A DNA stretch of 9,055 nucleotides from Bdellovibrionales bacterium (lineage in GTDB: Bacteria > Bdellovibrionota > UBA1018): contig JAGWZD010000058.1 in assembly GCA_018968995.1 (NCBI GenBank), positions 1 through 9,055 of the forward strand. Direction: 5' to 3'. The notes under the pieces were generated by a model that made no database searches, had not been told where the DNA came from, and was given only the letters and a program-made list of their open reading frames with translations. The position numbers and the translations under genes were made by a program. This document shows, in pieces, positions 5,101 through 9,055 of the stretch. Each line of letters starts with the position of its first letter. Positions within the stretch are counted from its first letter, which is position 1.

Positions 5101-6408
5101 ATGGAAAATCAATCCTCTGCTCGATCGATCAACAGCCGTCAGACCGGCAATCCCTGGATCTTTGTTCCGGTGCTGTACTTCCTACAAGGCGCCCCCTACT
5201 TTGTCATCAATGCCATATCAGTCATCATCTTTAAAAAACTAGGCATTGAAAACGATAGCTTGCTCTTTTGGACGAGTTTAATTGCCTGGCCCTGGACGCT
5301 GAAAATGCTCTGGAGCCCGATTGTGGACAGTATCTCAACGAAAACACGCTGGGTCATTATCACCCAAGCATTGAACGCTCTATGCATGGTACTTTTTGCG
5401 TTCACACTTCAATCTTCAGACCCTTGGACATGGTCGCTTCTAGTACTGATGATTGCAGCCTGCGTTTCGGCCACCCACGATATTGCGAGCGACGGATTAT
5501 ATCTGATCGCTTTGACCCATCATGAAAGAAGCCTTTTTGTAGGCTTGCAATCTACCGCTTATCGTTTTTCTCGAATCTTTGTCACCGGTGCTCTCGTCGC
5601 GTTAGCTGGATCTTGGGAAAGCTCGGGCACCCCGATGATTGAGAGCTGGTCTCAAGTTTTGTTGATCGGCGCGTTAACGTACCTGATCGCAATGGGCATT
5701 TTCATACTGACCCGACCGCGTACAGAACGTGAGCGTGAGCGCGTGGCTGAGAAGATCGAGTGGGCGGTATTTCTCGATTATCTTCGTCAACCCAAGATTT
5801 ATAGCATTATCTTTTTTATTCTGTTTTATCGTTTCGGAGAGTCGATGGTTGGCTCGATGTCGAATCCGTTTTTATTAGATCCCCTTTCTGCGGGCGGAAT
5901 GGGCCTGTCCACAATACAGCTGGGTAAAATTACGGGCGTGGTCGGGGTGATTGCACTCTCTCTCGGAGGAATCGTCGGAGGCGTGGTTCTTTCGAAGTGG
6001 GGGCTCAAGCGCTCTCTACTGCCGATGGTGTTCTCGATGTACCTTCCCAACCTTTTCTATCTCTGGGCGGCTTGGACGAAGCCCTCTCTCTCAGCAGTTT
6101 ATGGCATCGTTTTTGTGGATCAATTCGGCTACGGTTTTGGATTCTCAGCCTATCTCGTGTTCATGATGTTTATTGCACAAGGTTCGCGATTTCAGACCGC
6201 ACACTACGCGATTTCGACGGCGCTCATGGCTGCTGGAGCCACCCTGGCCTCGTCGATGAGCGGGTTTCTTCAGGTCTTCCTCAAGAATCATTTTGGAGTG
6301 GAATGGGGCTATCCCGGCTTTTTTGCGGCCACCTTTCTCATGTGCATTCCAGGACTTCTCATTTTGCGTACACTGCCCCTTGAGCGCGAGGAAACGGTCT
6401 CTTCATAG
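5101..6408 (+). CDS. ampG: AmpG-like MFS muropeptide permease
   Basis: 435 residues from ATG 5101, with about 12 hydrophobic segments, of major facilitator superfamily length. An upstream TTG (5056) would add 15 polar residues overlapping nagZ and is rejected. Visible motifs fit the AmpG group: WTLKMLWSPIVD (65-76), close to the AmpG L-K-F-L-W-A-P-L-L-D block; SATHDIASDG (123-132), close to S-A-T-Q-D-I-A-I-D; YRFGESM (243-249) and NPFLLDPLSAGGMGLS (255-270). The charged loop RTERERERVAEK (207-218) separates the two six-helix halves. AmpG is an inner-membrane permease bringing GlcNAc-anhydroMurNAc (peptides) into the cytoplasm. The sequence looks closer to the divergent AmpG-like transporters seen in Bacteroidetes than to E. 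coli AmpG, so the exact cargo is uncertain. The divergent nagZ supports a muropeptide role. Confidence 0.82.
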   Translation: MENQSSARSINSRQTGNPWIFVPVLYFLQGAPYFVINAISVIIFKKLGIENDSLLFWTSLIAWPWTLKMLWSPIVDSISTKTRWVIITQALNALCMVLFAFTLQSSDPWTWSLLVLMIAACVSATHDIASDGLYLIALTHHERSLFVGLQSTAYRFSRIFVTGALVALAGSWESSGTPMIESWSQVLLIGALTYLIAMGIFILTRPRTERERERVAEKIEWAVFLDYLRQPKIYSIIFFILFYRFGESMVGSMSNPFLLDPLSAGGMGLSTIQLGKITGVVGVIALSLGGIVGGVVLSKWGLKRSLLPMVFSMYLPNLFYLWAAWTKPSLSAVYGIVFVDQFGYGFGFSAYLVFMMFIAQGSRFQTAHYAISTALMAAGATLASSMSGFLQVFLKNHFGVEWGYPGFFAATFLMCIPGLLILRTLPLEREETVSS

Positions 6409-6440
6409 AATCTTCATCAAGTATATATTCACTCTTAACG

Positions 6441-6467
6441 TGAGGTTCTTTGACGTAACGCCGATAC
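6441..6467 (+). promoter_or_regulatory. Candidate FliA (sigma-28) promoter for the lipoprotein gene
   Basis: TGAGGTTC (6441-6448), 11 bases, then GCCGATAC (6460-6467) matches the FliA consensus TAAAGTTT-N11-GCCGATAA at 12 of 16 positions with the exact 11-base spacing. The -10 half alone is 7 of 8. The start would be near 6474, leaving a leader of about 36 bases with a ribosome binding site. Motif match only. Confidence 0.45.
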
Positions 6468-6495
6468 TATTAAAGAGGCTTTTTGTGGAACGTTT

Positions 6496-6501
6496 GTGGA
6501 G
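6496..6501 (+). promoter_or_regulatory. Ribosome binding site of the lipoprotein gene
   Basis: GTGGAG, containing the GGAG core, lies eight bases before ATG 6510. It decides this start, which also gives a complete lipoprotein signal peptide. Confidence 0.65.
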
Positions 6502-6509
6502 TCTGGTTC

Positions 6510-9055
6510 ATGTCGCGTTGGAAACTCAATCGTGCGTCTTGGACGAAGGGTTTGGCAAGCTTCCTTGCTTTAGCCGCTCTATCGGCGTGCGAAGTGGCTG
6601 TTTCCACTTCCTCAAATATTCTGGGGTCCGCAGACGCTGACTCTCTTACCGCTCCAACAGATATCACCCTCAGTGCTGCTTCGATTACAGAAAATAATTC
6701 GCCTGGGGCAATCATAGCCTCTCTTTCTACAAAAGACTCAGACCCCCATGACCGATTTATTTACTCGCTGGTTTCCGGCTCTGGATCTACCGATAACTCC
6801 CGGTTTCTAATCTCCGACTCGGTTTTAAAACTGGTAGGAACGGCAGATTATGAATCTCAATCAAGCTACTCGATTCGAATCCGTAGCGCCGACTCTGCTG
6901 GCTACAAAACAGAAAAGGCTTTCACGATCAAAGTTCTCAATCAGAACGAAGCCCCGACGGATATTTTTTTGAGCGCGACATCCATCGCTGAAAATCAGCT
7001 CGCAGAGTCGACCGTTGGAACACTCACGACAGCTGACCCCGACGCACTCAGTAACTGGAGCTATTCGTTGGTCTCTGGTGAGGGCGCTACTGACAATGCA
7101 AGTTTTTTGATCACTGGAGCGACTCTAAAGATGGCCATCAGCGCGAACGCTGAAGCCAAAAGCTCGTACTCCATTCGCATTCGAACTACGGACTCAGGTG
7201 GACTTTATTTCGAAAAGCCTTTTACCATCTCTATTACAGATGTTCCTGAGGCTCCTACCAACCTCTCTCTCAGCGCAAGCTCTATCTTAGAAGGCGCGCC
7301 GATCGGAACGATCGTCGGCACTCTCGCCACTGTCGACCCGGATTCTACGAGTGGCTTCACCTATTCACTCACTTCGGGATCTGGCGATACGGATAACGCG
7401 CGTTTCACGATCGATCAAAACAATCTCAAAATTATGGCTTTATCTAATTTTGAAAGGCAGAGCCAATACTGGATCCGAATGAAAGTCATAGACCCTACAG
7501 GACTATCGATCGAGAAAGCGTTCACTCTATCCGTAGCGAATATGTGTTCTCTCACCTCGACTCCTCAAGGCATAGGCACAAGTAGCAATCCCTATCGAAT
7601 TTGCTCGAGAAGCCATCTCGCTCAATTGAATCAAAGCACTTCGAAGTATTTTAGCCTACTCCGAGACATCGATATGAGCAGCGAGGCCTTCACCCCAATC
7701 GGTAATTTTAAGGGCCACTTTGAAGGAGGTGGCAGGGCGATATTAAACTTATCGATTTCTGCTCCATCGTCGAGTTATGTCGGATTTTTTTCAAAGCTGA
7801 GCGGCGCTACAGTAAGAAATCTTATCCTCTCGAATGTCAACGTTAGCGGAGCCGCTTATGTCGGTGGCCTCGCTGGAAGAATCGGTCCTGGAAGTTTGGT
7901 AAGTCGTGTCTCGGTATCGGGAAGCGTGACTAACCTATCGGGACACTGGGCAGGCGGACTAGCGGGAATCGCCCAGTACGCTCGAATCACTCAGTCTCGA
8001 TCGTCAGCCTCTGTCACAGGACCGAACTGGTATGTGGGAGGGTTGATCGGGGAGTGCGCTTACTTTTGTGAGATCTCGCACTCTGATGCATCGGGGCCCA
8101 CCACCGGTCGACAGAGAACAGGGGGCCTAGTGGCAAGCCTCGGTATGGCCTCAAAACTCTCCTACTCTGTATCGATGGGTTATGTTCAAGGCCAAGGAAG
8201 TGCAGCCACGGTACCGGGTCCTCTTGTGAGCATGTCCTATGTTTATGGAGGCGAATTCGGCTCTTCAACATCAACTCCGCTAAGCGCAGTGATATCCAAT
8301 TCATATTGGAACGCGGACGCTTACAACGCGCCTCAATTAGGCACAGGCGTCTCTGCGAGTGCTCCCGGATCTGCTTTCGACAACTGGGACCCCGCGATCT
8401 GGAGTATCAGTTCATCGGATTTTCCAATCCTTCGCTATTTCGGATCCCCAATGACCACACCAGAGATGGCAGAGACCCCGCTCACTCCATCTCTCTGCCA
8501 GACCCCGACTCCCTTTGATGGTGGGCAGGGCACTCGTTCATGGCCATTTTTGATTTCGAACGCCTCGCAGCTTCGAAACATGCGCTGTAATCCCAGCGCC
8601 TCCTTTAGGCTAACAAGCAATATCGATCTCGCCGGAGTCAGCTACCTTCCAGTGGATTCGTATACCGGAGTTTTTGATGGAGCTGGATATACGATTTCTA
8701 ACCTTCAATTGAACTCACCAGACCAATATAAGCTTGGACTCTTTAATCAGTTATCCGGGGCCGTGGTTAAAGATCTCACCATGCAAAATGTGACACTGAC
8801 GGGAGCCTACGCCGTAGGTGCCGTGGCAGGCCTTGTTGATGCTGGCTCGGTGGTCTTACGTTGCAAGAGCTCTGGAATCATCAATGTGGTGAGTAGCCCT
8901 ACCATGAGCTGGGGTCCAGGTTCAGGCGGAGGTCTTGTGGGGCAAGTGGCGCTTTCTATCATTGCAGAGTCCTCGTCCTCGGCCACAGTCAATGCAGGCC
9001 ACCGCTCGGGTGGCCTCATCGGACAAGGCGAGCCTATGGCCATGATTTGGGACTC
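6510..9055 (+). CDS. Surface-type lipoprotein: three cadherin-like repeats plus GLUG-type modules, 3'-truncated
   Basis: At least 848 residues; the frame is still open at the window end. Residues 1-27 are a lipoprotein signal peptide with lipobox L-S-A-C (24-27), so Cys27 should be lipidated after signal peptidase II cleavage; Glu28 follows. Residues 48-344 hold three cadherin-like repeats of 100 residues, each starting A-P-T and containing a Y-S-L-x-S-G-x-G-x-T-D-N core and a (Y/W)-x-I-R-(I/M)-(R/K) strand. From Cys346 a second architecture starts: two homologous beta-strand-rich modules (Cys346 and Cys663) with N-I-D or D-I-D, P-I/P-V, G-x-F-(D/E)-G and L-S-G-A motifs, then GLUG-type G-G-L-(A/I/V)-G units at residues 451, 481, 509, 537, 769, 806 and 833. 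Such folds are typical of adhesive or carbohydrate-contacting surface proteins. The ligand cannot be read from the sequence. It follows the permease gene by about 100 bases and probably has its own promoter. Confidence 0.88.
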   Translation, partial: MSRWKLNRASWTKGLASFLALAALSACEVAVSTSSNILGSADADSLTAPTDITLSAASITENNSPGAIIASLSTKDSDPHDRFIYSLVSGSGSTDNSRFLISDSVLKLVGTADYESQSSYSIRIRSADSAGYKTEKAFTIKVLNQNEAPTDIFLSATSIAENQLAESTVGTLTTADPDALSNWSYSLVSGEGATDNASFLITGATLKMAISANAEAKSSYSIRIRTTDSGGLYFEKPFTISITDVPEAPTNLSLSASSILEGAPIGTIVGTLATVDPDSTSGFTYSLTSGSGDTDNARFTIDQNNLKIMALSNFERQSQYWIRMKVIDPTGLSIEKAFTLSVANMCSLTSTPQGIGTSSNPYRICSRSHLAQLNQSTSKYFSLLRDIDMSSEAFTPIGNFKGHFEGGGRAILNLSISAPSSSYVGFFSKLSGATVRNLILSNVNVSGAAYVGGLAGRIGPGSLVSRVSVSGSVTNLSGHWAGGLAGIAQYARITQSRSSASVTGPNWYVGGLIGECAYFCEISHSDASGPTTGRQRTGGLVASLGMASKLSYSVSMGYVQGQGSAATVPGPLVSMSYVYGGEFGSSTSTPLSAVISNSYWNADAYNAPQLGTGVSASAPGSAFDNWDPAIWSISSSDFPILRYFGSPMTTPEMAETPLTPSLCQTPTPFDGGQGTRSWPFLISNASQLRNMRCNPSASFRLTSNIDLAGVSYLPVDSYTGVFDGAGYTISNLQLNSPDQYKLGLFNQLSGAVVKDLTMQNVTLTGAYAVGAVAGLVDAGSVVLRCKSSGIINVVSSPTMSWGPGSGGGLVGQVALSIIAESSSSATVNAGHRSGGLIGQGEPMAMIWD
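6651..6950 (+). repeat. Cadherin-like repeat 1
   Basis: Residues 48-147, starting APTDITLSAASITEN. The core contains DSDPHDRFIYSLVSGSGSTD, an acidic stretch like the calcium-binding loops of cadherin domains. The next repeat starts exactly 300 bases later. Confidence 0.8.
6951..7250 (+). repeat. Cadherin-like repeat 2
   Basis: Residues 148-247, starting APTDIFLSATSIAEN, with DPDALSNWSYSLVSGEGATD as core. Exactly 300 bases long, in register with repeat 1. Confidence 0.8.
7251..7541 (+). repeat. Cadherin-like repeat 3
   Basis: Residues 248-344, starting APTNLSLSASSILEG, with DPDSTSGFTYSLTSGSGDTD as core. It ends in FTLSVAN just before Cys346, where the GLUG-type region starts. Confidence 0.8.
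7545..8495 (+). repeat. GLUG-type beta-rich module A
   Basis: Residues 346-662. It opens with CSLTSTPQGIGT, continues through RDIDMSSEAFTPIG, GHFEGGG and KLSGATVRNL, then G-G-L units at residues 451, 481, 509 and 537. An aromatic linker (SNSYWNADAY, WDPAIWSI) closes it. Confidence 0.75.
8496..9055 (+). repeat. GLUG-type beta-rich module B, cut by window end
   Basis: Residues 663-848 and beyond. It repeats module A from CQTPTPFDGGQGT through TSNIDLAGVSYLPV, GVFDGAG, QLSGAVVKDL, then G-G/G-A units at 769, 806 and 833. The Cys-to-first-unit distance is 318 bases against 315 in module A. Confidence 0.75.

Noticed and set aside
6471..6485. AAAG-AGG-CTTTTT as a terminator for the permease gene
   Set aside because: The stem is only four base pairs, AT-rich, with a three-base loop. 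It is too weak to call and lies after the likely start of the next transcript.
8014..8304. Minus-strand 96-residue frame within the lipoprotein gene
   Set aside because: It lies inside a clearly coding plus-strand repeat region, has no recognisable motif and no ribosome binding site.

Overview
The window looks like a chromosomal segment from a Gram-negative bacterium with moderate, roughly balanced base composition. The evidence is a lipoprotein lipobox, several Sec signal peptides, a NagZ-type glycosidase beside an AmpG-type muropeptide permease (peptidoglycan recycling), and a surface-type lipoprotein made of cadherin-like repeats followed by GLUG-type repeats. This mix, together with a ceramidase-family membrane protein, a SOUL haem-binding protein and an OsmC peroxidase, would fit a predatory or free-living Bdellovibrionota-like organism. 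That placement is an inference from gene content only. No rRNA, tRNA, CRISPR array, insertion sequence or phage gene was seen, and no stretch above 300 bases lacks a gene.

Layout. (1) 1-2000: two tandem, same-strand paralogous genes for exported, very charged, coiled-coil proteins. The first is cut at its 5' end by the window edge. The second carries three copies of a 52-residue unit. (2) 2056-2772: a seven-helix ceramidase/CREST-family membrane protein, with a possible leaderless promoter just before it. (3) 2906-3978: a two-gene unit, an exported SOUL haem-binding-like protein and an OsmC/Ohr-family peroxidase that overlap by 4 bases (ATGA), preceded by a strong ribosome binding site and an 8-bp inverted repeat at the candidate promoter. 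(4) 3979-5070 (minus): NagZ-like beta-N-acetylhexosaminidase, whose stop codon abuts the OsmC stop codon. (5) 5101-6408 (plus): AmpG-like MFS permease, divergent from nagZ across 30 bases. (6) 6510-9055, running off the window: a lipoprotein with three cadherin-like repeats at exactly 300-bp spacing, then two large homologous GLUG-type modules. A candidate FliA (sigma-28) promoter precedes it.

How the genes may work together: NagZ and AmpG form the clearest functional pair. AmpG would import GlcNAc-anhydroMurNAc (peptides) from the periplasm and NagZ would split off GlcNAc in the cytoplasm. SOUL and OsmC are probably translationally coupled and may share a haem/oxidative-stress theme. The coiled-coil pair and the terminal lipoprotein are cell-envelope proteins of unknown role. 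They are the least explained and most interesting parts of the window.
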